From the NCBI GenBank assembly GCA_016098155.1, contig JAAAJB010000504.1, positions 1-17,156 of the forward strand: a DNA stretch of 17,156 bases. Direction: 5' to 3'. Under the pieces are notes generated by a model, which saw only the letters and a program-made list of their open reading frames with translations, made no database searches and had not been told where the DNA came from. Origin of the DNA: Actinomortierella ambigua. Lineage: Eukaryota; Mortierellomycota; Mortierellomycetes; Mortierellales; Mortierellaceae. A program made the position numbers and the translations under genes. This document shows, piece by piece, positions 1-10,276 of the stretch (the stretch's first letter is position 1; each line of letters opens with the position of its first letter).

Positions 1-3000
1 TGGCGGCCTCAATGATTCGGAAGAGCGCCAGGGTGAGGGATGATTTGCCTGCACCGGTTCGGCCGACGATACCAATCTTCTCTCCAGGCTGCACCTCAAA
101 CGAGATGTGCTTCACAACGAGATCGAGACCAAGACGGTATCGGGTCGAGTAATCAACAAACTGGATCTGACCCTTATGGGGCCATTTCTCCGGCAGTACC
201 ACCCCAGTCTCGGCGGGGGCCTCGGTTGGCACGACCGCATACTCGTCCAGTCGCTCGACACTGACCATGGCGTTCTGGATCTCGCTGACTGTGCGCACCA
301 TATAGTTCAAAAGCCGTGTCATGTTCATCGCATAACTCAGCGCCAATCCAACCATGCTCGGGTCCAGCGTCCGTGCATTCCAGACGGCCGCGATCGCGGC
401 CGCAAAGACCATGAACGCGCCCAGGGACTCGAGCCGGATCTGCAGCCAGCGGTTGACCATGATATAGGGGAGGAACATGTTGAGCAAGGTATCGGTCCGA
501 TTTTCGTTGATGGCGATAAACCGCTCCCGGGCTCCGGCCATGACACGGATGCTCGAGACACCGGTCAGGGTCTCGGCGAAATGGCTGTAGAGGGGCGACT
601 TTGAGACGTGATAGAGTTTCTTGAGCGAGCCAGAGGTCTTGATGAAGTACGACTGCATGACAGTGTAGGCCAGGAAGGCTGGTGGGACGCCAATCAGGAA
701 CTCGGGTGTTGACATTGAAATGACAAAAACGGAACCGGCAAGGATGGTGAACAACTGGAAGAAGTCGTTGAACTCGATAGGCAGGTTCTCGTCCACGTGG
801 TTGATGTCGGTCGAGAAGCGGTTGACGATACGTCCAAGACTATGTGCGGGAAAAAAAAAAGGAGGCGTTGTTGGTGAATGGTGGGGAATTAATACAAAAA
901 GAAAAGAAAAAAAAAAAAGCAAACCATCGACCTATCGTTATTTTTGTCGTTGTTAAAAGACTTACGGAGTAGTGTCAAAGAATGACATGGGAAGTCGCAA
1001 GACACGGTTCAAGAGACGCTCGTGCAAAAAAGTCGAAGCCCGAAGACTGGCCAAGATGGCCGTAACATAGTGCACCACGATGTCGATGGTGACGAACAAA
1101 GCCACGAGTACTGCATAGTACGACAAGTAATAAACGGGTGTATGGGTCACGACGCCGGCATCCTCGTCGTCCTGGACATCGCCGATCCACTTCTTCAACC
1201 ACAAGTTTGTTCCGACATGGCACAGCTGCGCAAGCGAGTAAAGCGTAATGCTCATCACCACGTTCAAGAACCCAGCCGAGCGAGCGTAGCTCACATACAA
1301 CGGCCAGCCCACCACACCAATCGACATGCTTTCCTCAGAAGTCAACGCGCCCGCCGCATCCCCGCCAGAGCCGTTATCTCCCTTCTTCTCCTCCTCGATA
1401 GGCTGGGGGGACTTGGGTTCGAGCTTGGTATCATCGGAAGAAGACGTCTCGGCCGAGCCGTCCGATTCATTGCCGTCCTTGGCGGCGACGGTGGCACCGT
1501 CCAGCTGCTTCTTAGTCTTGTGCTTCTTTGTCTTTCGCTCGACAGAGTAATCCTTGATCAGCTGATAAAACGCTTTGCGGTGCGACATCAGATCTGCATA
1601 CTGACCGACCTCGCTCACGACACCGTCCTTCAATAAGATGACTTGATCGACATGCTCCAAGTGATGAATACCATGGGTGACCAAGATGCGTGTCTTGTCC
1701 TTGAGTAGACCCTCAGGTCCCAACAAATGTTCCCACAGGTGCTGGTCCACATGAGCGTCGACAGCACTCAACGGATCATCAAACATGTAAATATCCGACT
1801 CTTGGTACGCTGCACGTGCAATCGACACACGCTGCTTCTGACCACCAGACAGGTTAATACCGCGCTCGCCAATCTCTGTCTGGTCGCCCGCCGGCAGCAT
1901 GGCCAGATCCGGGCGCAGACCCGAGGCATAGATGATCCGGTCATACTTGGCCTGGTCAAAGGGCTGGCCAAAGAGGATGTTGTCCCGCAAGGTGCCGTGG
2001 ATGATCCATGCCTGCTGGGGTACATAGGCCACCGAACCGTAGAGCGTGATCGAGCCCTCGAGCTTGTACATTTCACCAATCATCGCCGACAGCAACGACG
2101 ACTTGCCCTGGCCGACACGACCCACCACGGCCGAGAGCGACCCTTGTGGGAAGGTGAGGTTGATGTTGGACAATGTGGGCTTGTTGGTCTTCTTCTTCTT
2201 GGCGTCATCAGCGGCGGCAAGCAATGGCTGGGTCTCATCATCAGACGCCTCGACAGAGGCACTTTTCTTCTCCTTGTCCGATGAAGGCTTGACCCACGAC
2301 ATGGTGGCGTTCTTCATTTCGATCGCGGCCGGGGTCGGGTTGTTTGGGGTGGGGACCTGCTTGGAATAGTGCTGGACAGTGGTGGGATCAATTTCATCCG
2401 CAACCAAGAGCTCCTGGATACGATCCGTCGAGACCTTGACACTGATGTAGCAGCTGATACAATGACTGATCATGCCGAGCGGGGCATTGACCATGCCGAA
2501 CAACGCGATCGAGACAAAGGCCACGTCGGCCGTCATCTTGCCGGGCGTCCATCCAGGCCCTCCGACCATGCTGTACATGGCAAAGGAGGCAAGCGACATA
2601 AACAGGGAAGCAGAGGAGAATGTAACCTCGATAAAAGAGCGGAGGAGTGCAATAATGCGAAGCGAGGCCAGTTCGCTGTTTCGGATCTTCTCGACCTTCT
2701 TGCGGAAGGAATCCTCCCAGCCGTACAGCTTGATGACCTTGATGCCAGAGAGGATCTCGTTCATCATCCGCACACGGTTGTCCATCTTTTCCATCTTCTC
2801 ATCCTCAAGAGTAATCATCACACTGCCCATCTTGCCCTGGATCGGTGAGAGGAGTGCAATCACGGCAAAGCCGGCGACGATGGAGATACCCAGTGTCTTG
2901 TACAGCAGCCACAGACCAAGGAACAGCTCGTACGGGGTGAGGATGAGCCAAGGGATCAGCTGGAATGAGTTCTATTGAAATCATGTATGTTAAGAAAAAA

Positions 3001-4706
3001 AGAAAGGATCAAGCAGTTGAGTATCAGATGTTTGTCGATCGTAATCTCCCGTTCTCCTCATATTTTCACAATATAGAAGGCGTGCACAAACAGAGGAAAA
3101 AAAAACACTTACCACCCACTTGTCTGCATCGACCGACATGCGATTCACAATCGAACCAACAGTATTCGCCTGACGCGCCTCTGGCGACAAGACCAGACTC
3201 TTGAGATAGACCATATGCAGCAACGCCGATCGGACCTCCATGCCAAACTCCATCGTGAAATGCAAGCTAAACGCCAGGTTGATCACACTCAGAATCGAGG
3301 CCACCAACATCCCAAACGCCAACAGGATTCCCCACCGGAACGGTGGCCCACCATCAGGGAACCTGTCCGGATACTTGTCCGCCTCCGACGTCTCCTGCAC
3401 AAACCGCAACAGCATTCCCAGCAGCTCCGGTAACAGATACGACAGTCCCAGACCGATCGTCCGCGTCGTCAACATGGCGACCGCACGCCACTTGCCATAG
3501 TCAAAGATCGTCCACATCAACGATGGATACTGGACCGCTGGTTGCTCCCCTGTCTTGGAAGAAACAGCAGCAGCAATGGCAACCCGGCGAGCGACGGCTT
3601 TATCCCAGGCATGGCCAATGTTGGTCGAGCTCGCGTGGGCCTTCATGTGATCCGGGGTGACGGCGGGCACGTCCTCCTGCGTGAGCGGGCGAGAGGCGCC
3701 GAGTTGGAGGAGGTCGTTCAAGAAGTGGAAGGTGATCCAAGAGAAGAGGTTGGCTTGGTCGCGAATGGTCTGGTGCTCCTTCTCACGTGCCTGCTGCTGG
3801 ACCTGGGTCTGGTGACGTGGCAGGGCCTCGACGATGAAGCCGACGAGGTTGAACAAGACAGCGGCCCCGAGCCAGCGGAAGAGGGGGAGGGTGTGACCTG
3901 GAAGGTCTGGGTAGTTGTAGATGAGAGCATAGGTGGCGATGACGCAAAGTGTGCCGAGGATGGAGATGGGATAGTAGACAAAGAGATAGTCCGAGGACCT
4001 TGTGCTGAGGCGATGCTCTGCGTGGTTTACAAACAATCCAACGGTCTAAAATAAAATAAAATAACAAAAAAAAAAAATAAAGAAGGTTTGGTGAGAAGAG
4101 GGAGGGAGTCCTTCCCCTGAGAGAGCGTCAAAAATCACTTCCATTTTTGGCAAAAAATTCCCAGCGAGGCCTTGGACCCATTGGAGTAACAAAGACTACA
4201 GGCGGGGGCAGACTTGTGCTCCCTTGACTCCAACCGTGCAGTAAACCACCAGCTTGATAAGAGGGAGAAGAGAGGGAGAGAGTGTGTACGAGGGGAGGGG
4301 CAAGTGAGTCAGATGGGGAGAGAGGCTTCACTTACCCAAGCGAGGAGCATTGAGGTAACTCCTGTGATCAGCGTGGGTGAAGATAGGCGTGCATCATCTT
4401 CCAGTGCCAACAAAGAAACAAGAGCACCTGCAAGTGCCAAACAACTCAAGCCGATGCTGATCTGTGTTGGGTAGTAGATCCAGTTGGTGCGTCCGAATCT
4501 ATACGGTTCAATATGCGATCTGTAGAGTTGGACTATCCTGAAGCCAAACGAAAGAATGGCGATCCATGCTGGGATCGCAAGGACAAAAGTGTGCTCTGCG
4601 CATGGTGTCAAGTCTATCCGGGTGTAGTTGAATGGTCCCTAGAGTTTGGAAGAAAAAAAAAACAGTGTTGCAGCAAGCAGATAGGGTATGTGAGTACAAC
4701 AATGGA

Positions 4707-4742
<36 letters not shown>

Positions 4743-4893
4743 TCCCAACCGTCGCTTGTAGTCTATTCCATGCAGCCAAGACAGCACAAGGCAGCATGTG
4801 ATACAGATTTCAGGCGCAGATATGGAAACATACCCATCCTTCAGGGTCCTGACAGAATGCCAGCCAATGAGGTGGCGGTGAAGTGTCCTCCAT
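1..4893 (-). CDS. ABCC/MRP-family full ABC transporter with TMD0 (3' end outside window)
   Basis: I read five exons: 4893-4834, 4638-4336, 4045-3113, 2971-966 and 839-1, all with GT-AG junctions and matching phases. They give about 1380 residues before the window edge; the family usually has 1450-1600. Visible parts in order: an N-terminal TMD0 starting with FCQDPEGWGPF and DLTPC; an L0-like linker and TMD1 (about residues 200-560, with TVGSIVNRMSVDAD); NBD1 with Walker A GRVGQGKSS (716-724), Q-loop YVPQQAW, signature LSGGQ (806-810), Walker B ending FDDPLSAVD and H-loop VTH; a Ser/Glu/Lys-rich linker (about 911-978); TMD2; and NBD2 Walker A GRTGAGKSS (1360-1368) at the very edge. The family exports glutathione, glucuronide or metal conjugates at the vacuolar or plasma membrane. 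NBD1 has Asp instead of the catalytic Glu after Walker B, as is normal for the degenerate ABCC site. The start ATG at 4893 has adenine at -3. Substrate and membrane cannot be told from sequence. Confidence 0.93.
4711..4738. repeat. (CT)14 microsatellite in ABC transporter intron 1
   Basis: There are fourteen uninterrupted CT units on the plus strand, which is GA on the sense strand of the ABC gene. The repeat lies inside the first intron (4639-4833). Confidence 0.95.
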
Positions 4894-4950
4894 TGTTGTA
4901 CCGGCCTGGTATGTTGTGTGCGCAAGCGGTGACAAAACTGAGAGAAAGAG

Positions 4951-4988
4951 GAGAGAGTGGGGAGAGTGGGGAGAGTGGGGAGGGTGGG
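4951..4988 (+). repeat. Short G-rich tandem repeat, potential G-quadruplex, upstream of the ABC transporter
   Basis: Three copies of a unit close to GGGGAGAGT are followed by GGG-T-GGG, which gives at least four G tracts with loops of 1-5 nt. It lies 60-95 bp upstream of the transporter ATG. The G-rich strand is plus, the template strand of that gene. A regulatory role is inference. Confidence 0.6.
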
Positions 4989-5116
4989 TGAGTGAAGGTG
5001 GTCGAGGAAGAAAAGAAAAAGTGAGCAATGAAAAAAAAGTAAACAGTGGGGATAGGGTCAACTTGGAAAGAATCGAGAAGAGAGGAGAGGGGGGGAAAAG
5101 CCAAAATTGAAGTATT

Positions 5117-6267
5117 TTATCTTTTCTGCAGTCGAAACTGCGGATAGAGCGAATCATCGTTCGCACTACTGTCCACGACAGTCACCAAACTCGCAACCTT
5201 GTTTTTGCCTTCGCCGAGGACGCCGAAGGACTCTCGGCCCTCTTTGTTGTTGTCTTTTTTGTGTTTGAGGGAGGGACTTTTCCCAGGAAGGAAGGGAAGT
5301 GTTGTTTGCGAGAGCGTGTGCCTCTGTTTGTGTTTGCGTGCTCGAATGATTGCGCATGCGCTGTGTCCAAGCTTATCATCCCGAAAGAAAAGAAATGACA
5401 CACACAGCAGCAGCATCTGTTCTCAGTCATAGCCCAACAACAACACATCTCACGTTAAAAAAAAAGGGGGGGGGAGGTGGAGAGAGAGGAGAAAGACAAA
5501 CAGCGTCAAACGAGCAAAGACTCACTGTTTGAAAGTGCCGCAATCTTGGGTCCCCTGTCCTTCGGACCTTTGGTAGTTTGCATTTGAACGAACCGTGCGA
5601 CATGGTCGACTCCGCCGCTGCGACAGACAACATTGGTAGATTGTGAAACAATGTCGAGCGCGCCTACAACATTTCCTCTGCTCCGGGCAACAAACAACAC
5701 CTAAAAAGTCTGAGGCGATGTTGGTTGAACACCGTCGATGATGACTTTCCTTCTGTGTGGTCTCGTGCGTACGTGGACAATTGACAACTCTACAGAGCAG
5801 AGTGTCCCTATCTTTGGCTGTCATGTCAGACAACTGTGGAATCCAGCAGAGCTCGTGCAATCACAGCCTCAACATCGACATTTGAATGGTACCTTCGCCA
5901 TGGCACATCGAAATCTTCCGAGTCAAAGAGATTGATATGCACACCCTAAGTGTCCTCTGCCATCGCGCCGCGTTTGGAAATTCACGACCAGCAGTCAGGT
6001 TGTTTGTACTCATCAATATGCCATTTTTCAAACAACAAACCAAAAAAAAAAAAATAAACAAACAAAATATAATACCCATCGGCGCCAATACAAAGAAAAA
6101 TTGGGTACGGCGGCATAGACACATGACTAGGAAAATGAGTCTAAAGAGTGCAGGTAGACCATCCTCAGCCTTATTTCATTAGAAGGTCTGGGTTTGTATT
6201 GCGCCCATGGAACCGTTGAAGTCAGTGCATCGCAGATTGCTGAGCAAACGAAATTCGCTCCCGACAT
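5117..6267 (-). CDS. Unrecognised coding-like segments, possible small gene or decayed gene
   Basis: Low-confidence model. The best-supported pair is 5700-5526 followed by 5241-5117, joined across a consensus gtgagt donor and an AAAG acceptor in matching phase, ending at TAA 5117-5119. Together they encode a stretch with motifs QTTKGPKDRGPKIAALSN and FGVLGEGKNKVASLVTVVD. Further upstream, 5945-5826 is preceded by an AG acceptor and reads INLFDSEDFDVPWRRY and VEAVIARALLD before TGA. Dropping its last two codons at a poor GTTGTC donor would join it in phase to the next segment. A possible first exon begins with ATG at 6267 (MSGANFVC, later VPWAQYKPRPSNE). I found no good donor for either of the two upstream segments. 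I recognise no family. It may be a real gene with unusual splice sites, a decayed gene, or chance reading frames. Confidence 0.25.
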
Positions 6268-7068
6268 AAGAGCCGCGCGATCTGTGCTCGCGCGCTTGAA
6301 AAAAAAAATAAAAAAAGAAGCATTTTTATGTGACACCGTGCTTGTTGCGCAGTGAAATCATATCATGTTTGTGTGGTCTGGGAGCATAGCACATTTGTGC
6401 TGAAACCACACTTCATCCCCAACATACCATATAATCCTCCGCCAGTCATCGATTCGCAAATACTTCAGACTAGGGGACGGACGGGGGTGAGGTTGATGTA
6501 GGCTACAGTGCAATGGTGTTTTGCGCCCGCTCCCCCTTCCCGCAGAACAAACCCCGCTTTCATTCTCACAAGAGAGTATGTTCACCCCCTCCCGTTTCAT
6601 GAAGAGGCGCGCGCAGCATGTTATGAGCCAAAAATATGTGCGAGCGCTTTTACTGAAAAAGACCCGCAGTTGGCTCTATGAAGTAGTATTTTGCCATGAG
6701 TCATGCTGGGCTGTTGCCCCGTGCAGAATAGAATTTACTGTTATTCTGCGTCCCTTGATGTCACACATACTGAACCAACGAGGAAGAAAAAATCCAAAGG
6801 TCCTCAATTCTTTCGCTCCAGAATAGGGAAATGAAAAATCCTCGTGGTGAATCATGGTCTAGGAATAATGTAAACACGTTTTATTTGTCTCTAAGAAAGG
6901 AAAGGAAAAAAAAACAGCAGCTAGAAATCACAACAGGGGATGAAACGAAGGGTGGGAGAATATGCGACGAAGGGGGTTAATCATGCAGTTGGAGGTAGCG
7001 ATGAAGTGGATGAAGGGCCACGCAGATATGAGGGGAAAAATATGTAATGACCATTAGGAAGTCAATCT
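5946..7068. other. Mostly non-coding stretch between the unknown candidate and mL46
   Basis: Apart from the possible exon starting at 6267, I see no convincing gene. The stretch holds A-rich runs (6041-6056, 6299-6317), a CG-rich inverted repeat at 6274-6294, and a likely mL46 polyadenylation signal at 6880-6885. A minus-strand tryptophan-rich reading frame near 6358-6480 has no support from splice sites or a family. Confidence 0.5.
6880..6885 (-). terminator. Candidate polyadenylation signal of mL46
   Basis: TTTATT on plus reads AATAAA on the gene strand, about 185 bp after the mL46 stop codon. This is a motif match only. Confidence 0.4.
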
Positions 7069-8530
7069 TTACAGATCCGACAGCATGTCCTTAACAGCCT
7101 CATAGTACTCTGCAGACACATAGTCCTTCATCTCCTGCTTGGTAACCCATGCATAGTCAACAATCTCATTGTTGTCCACCTGCACTTGTCCTGCAAAGAT
7201 GTGAGCCTTCATGAAGAAGACCTATTATGGTGGGAAAGAGTCACGCGTACGTATGTGCAGCACGAAAAAAAAATGAGTTAGATGTGTATATGGAGGCCCA
7301 TACTGCCGTGTCATTTGTGGTCTCTGAAAAAAAAAAGTCGCATCTGAGTGTATAGGATTGTGTACCTTCGCGCCAGAGACGGTTGGGTTTTCGGTCTTCT
7401 CCCGGAATGCCTTTGAGAAGCTGTAGTTATAGTGGCCAATGGGAACGCGGCCGACAAACCACAGATCCATGTTGGCGCCGCACTCCTCAGCCAGCTCACG
7501 TCCAGCAGCCTAGATGCGGAGTGAAAACAAAAAAACAAAAGAGAGGTTAATTGGTCAATCAGATTATTCTTTGTAGGGCCATCTTCATCATCGCAGAGAA
7601 AAACATCCCAGAAAAAGAATGTGTCGAGTATTCTTACCTCCTGCAAGTTCTCTGTAACATGGACGCCACCCTGAGGGAACTGCCATGCATGCTGGTCTCT
7701 TGGCTTCTTTACGATCAGGTACAAAGTCCGTGCCAAGGCACGCTCCAAGGATCGAATATCGTTCTTACGATCAGCCTCTGTGACCCTGTCGTTGAACTCG
7801 ACCTTGGCTTCTTGTGCTGCGACACGCTCCTCTTCTGTCATGTCCTCATCCTCTCCGCTCGCTTCTGTTGCTGCCGCTGATGATGATGATGATGATGAAG
7901 ATGATGCCTCTGCTGCCTTTGCTCCTGCGCCACCGGCCTTTTGAGCTGCCATCCGATCGGCCTCGGACTGCCTCCATCGGCGTTCAGCCACGCTTCCCTT
8001 CTTGAAATAAAACTCGGCTGCAAAGGGGGCAGCGTGATCCCGCTCCAAGTCCTTCTGATATTGAAAGTATTCCTGCTCAAAGGGCAACAAGTCCCGAAGG
8101 ATCAACGGCTGGCGCGACACGACCGCTCCAGCAACAATCCGCTGGTTGTTGACGATCAGGGGTTTGGTCGACGATACCAGGTTTGACGATGATTTGGAAA
8201 TGTTAGAGTCCAACTGCGGTGCCGACGAGGCGTACGAGCGAGCAGCAGCCGAAAGGCGAATGGGTGCCACTATTGAAGGTAGGTAGGTTGGTTGGTTGTT
8301 GCATTCGCCATGCATGGAAAAAAAAGGATCGGGTTAGTGCAATGGAAAATACAACCCTCAACCTGTCGGACCTGATCAGGTGGAAAACGACAGTCGGGGA
8401 AAAGAGAATGCATGCGTATTCCTGGGTCGAACAGCGAATTACCAGTAGTCCTAATGAGAGGGCGAGTCAGGGCTTGGGCAGCAGCCCTAGAGGTCATGGG
8501 CCTGGCAAGGGCACGAAGGCTGCTGAACAT
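7069..8530 (-). CDS. MRPL46: Mitochondrial large-subunit ribosomal protein mL46 (Nudix fold)
   Basis: Four exons, 8530-8443, 8269-7638, 7509-7366 and 7221-7069, join in phase through GT-AG introns of 173, 128 and 144 bp to give 338 residues ending in TAA. The first 29 residues are rich in Arg, Ala and Ser without acidic residues, as in a mitochondrial presequence. The central part has the mL46 signature LLPFEQEYFQYQKDLE followed by an acidic, poly-Ser segment near residues 150-175. The C-terminal half is a Nudix-like domain: HAWQFPQGG, then REL-AEECGA, then VGRVPIGHYNYSF, KVFFMKAH and YAWVTKQEM. mL46 is a structural protein of the mitoribosome large subunit (called MrpL17 in yeast). The Nudix box is intact here (G230-X5-E236-X7-REL-A-EE-C-G-A), which is unusual because the human protein is degenerate at this place. 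Start: first ATG, placing the presequence at the N-terminus. Confidence 0.92.
7878..7907. repeat. TGA/GAT trinucleotide repeat encoding poly-Ser in mL46
   Basis: A run of TGA units, interrupted once by AGA, encodes the serine stretch of mL46 on the minus strand. It is likely polymorphic in length. Confidence 0.85.
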
Positions 8531-8946
8531 GGTGGGTCTACAATGGAATTAACAACAACGGACAACCAGGGGCGAGAGAAATAAATGGTGAATGAGTTTC
8601 AGTGAATCGGGTAGTGGGCAGGGCAAGGGGTGCCAGTAGCATATATCCGAAGGGAAGGTGAGCAACCGTTCGCGTACCGGAGTGAAGGAAGGAAGGAAAT
8701 GGGAGGCGGTGCAAGCAGGGCGAGAGGAGGTGTGAAGGTGCCTGTGGTTGAGTCCTTTGTCCCTCAAGTGCACTTTTGCAACACCTTCGGAGGTGTTGGG
8801 ACGATGTTTTTGATTCCTCCAAATCCAGTGGCTTATTTTCAGGCAATTCCATTTCCATACTCCCTAATCCACATAGGCGGCATTCGACAGCAGTTGTCCA
8901 ACGCTTGAGATCTCCTCAATATACACCTTTTTTTTAATTTGTTATT
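8531..8946. other. Intergenic region between DLT1 stop and mL46 start
   Basis: It holds the promoter and 5' UTR of mL46 and the 3' UTR of DLT1, both transcribed on minus. A perfect 8-bp inverted repeat lies at 8779-8798. I see no convincing coding exon. Confidence 0.6.
8779..8798. repeat. Perfect inverted repeat, 8-bp stem with TCGG loop
   Basis: CAACACCT, TCGG, AGGTGTTG form an exact hairpin. It lies about 150 bp past the DLT1 stop and 250 bp before the mL46 ATG. It could be an RNA hairpin in the DLT1 3' UTR or a dimeric protein site; the sequence does not decide. Confidence 0.6.
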
Positions 8947-10276
8947 TCAGGCAACCTCGCTCCAACTAAGACCTTGTAGAATCAAGCTGAGCAGCTTCAT
9001 AAATCGTCTGTACTCGTCCTCGCAGATCACATCCTGTCCGGGCACGGCCATGGGCGCTCCACCACCATACGAGGCCATTGATGGCTCGGCGCGGTACTGT
9101 CCGTACGACCGGTGGTAGCCTGCTACTACTGATATGGGTATATTGGTCGTCTGTGACTCACCGCTCTCATTGCCCCCAAAGCGTGCCTGTTCGTAGCCAA
9201 GGATGTACTCCAGTCCCAGATCGCGCGCAATTAGTCGCTGGTCCATGAGCATGTGGATGTATGCAGATATCGACATGTTGGGTGGTCGTGCAAACTCGGG
9301 CGAATAGGCCACTGCGGCTCGCTCTAAATGTCAAGAGAACCATACACATGCATGTAGAGGGTGAGAGAAAGAGAGGGAGGGAGGGAGGGAGAGAGAGCGA
9401 TCAAAGGTTAGGTTCCTCCACACGGTGTACTCTTCGTTTTGAAAGATCAAAAGCTGTGTGTTCGCCTGCGTACCGATAAAGTGTGGTGTGCTCGCCATAA
9501 ATGTCTTGAAGTGAGTGTTTTGCAGCGACGACTCTATGTAGGTGTTGAGAGATGGAGGGAGTGAATATGGGGGAAGCCAAGAGAAAAAAAAAGACCTCTC
9601 AAAAAAGAAAGAAAGGGAGTAAGAAAGAGAGTAGTGTAACAAAGGTCTGTTGGTACCTGGCTTGCCCCATCCTGGTTGTCCACTCTCTTCCAACAATGGT
9701 ACGGCTTTCTTGGCCAGTCGAGCTACGCGATCCAATTCAGACTGAACAAATCCATACACTTTCTATTTTTAAAAAAAGAAGAGCAACCAACGGATTCAAG
9801 GGTCAGTTTACTCCAGCAAGGCTTCCCATGCGATTAGTGTGGGCAGTAACAGTTGGACCTGGTGAACATACCTCCGGCAAGTCCTCCTCGGTGATGGGCA
9901 TGTAGGTCTTGGGGATGGCCTGGCGAGCCATTTTGACGGTCACATAGCGAGAGAAGCCAAAGATGGTGGCCAAGAGACCTAACAAAAAGTAGCTTCCTGC
10001 AAAGACTGCGAGGTTTTTGTAGTCTGGTGGATCTCCTGGGTTGTGCGGGTGGAAAATCTGAAAGATGACATCGTACGCTGAGGCAAAGATGCAAATGCCT
10101 AGATAGAGAGATGGAGAGAGAAAGAGAGAAAGAGAGAAAGAAACAGCACCGTCAGGAACAGCGCCTTGGGTCCCCTTTACCTCCTCTTTTTTTTTTCCCT
10201 CCGCCCTTCTGGACTTGCCTGTCACCGCCACCAGAAAGAACAATGAGCTGACATAAAAGTTGCGTGCTACCGGCAT
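8947..10276 (-). CDS. DLT1: Dlt1-like membrane protein (defect at low temperature 1 family)
   Basis: Five exons, 10276-10219, 10098-9872, 9762-9657, 9533-9474 and 9323-8947, join in phase to give 275 residues. Two hydrophobic segments (about residues 7-30 and 49-69) are followed by the Dlt1-type stretch AIPKTYMPITEEDLPEKVYG, a basic/amphipathic region, and a C-terminal YEQARFGG (194-201) plus CEDEYRRFMKLLSLIL. These features match the fungal Dlt1 family, poorly characterised two-pass membrane proteins whose loss makes yeast cold-sensitive. A Ser/Gly/Tyr-rich insert (about 202-249) separates the two C-terminal motifs. Intron 1 (10218-10099) starts with GC in the context AG/GCAAGT; no GT donor nearby keeps the phase. 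That intron is 120 nt and stop-free, so retention would give a 315-residue form. The start at 10276 is the first ATG before the first membrane segment. Confidence 0.78.

Noticed and set aside
5522..5860. Minus-strand 112-residue open frame
   Set aside because: It is Cys/Arg-rich with no ATG at a sensible place, no family resemblance, and overlaps the better-phased segment 5526-5700.
6358..6600. Minus-strand frame containing a tryptophan-rich segment near its end
   Set aside because: It resembles coding sequence for about 30 codons only, without an acceptor, conserved motif or neighbouring exon.
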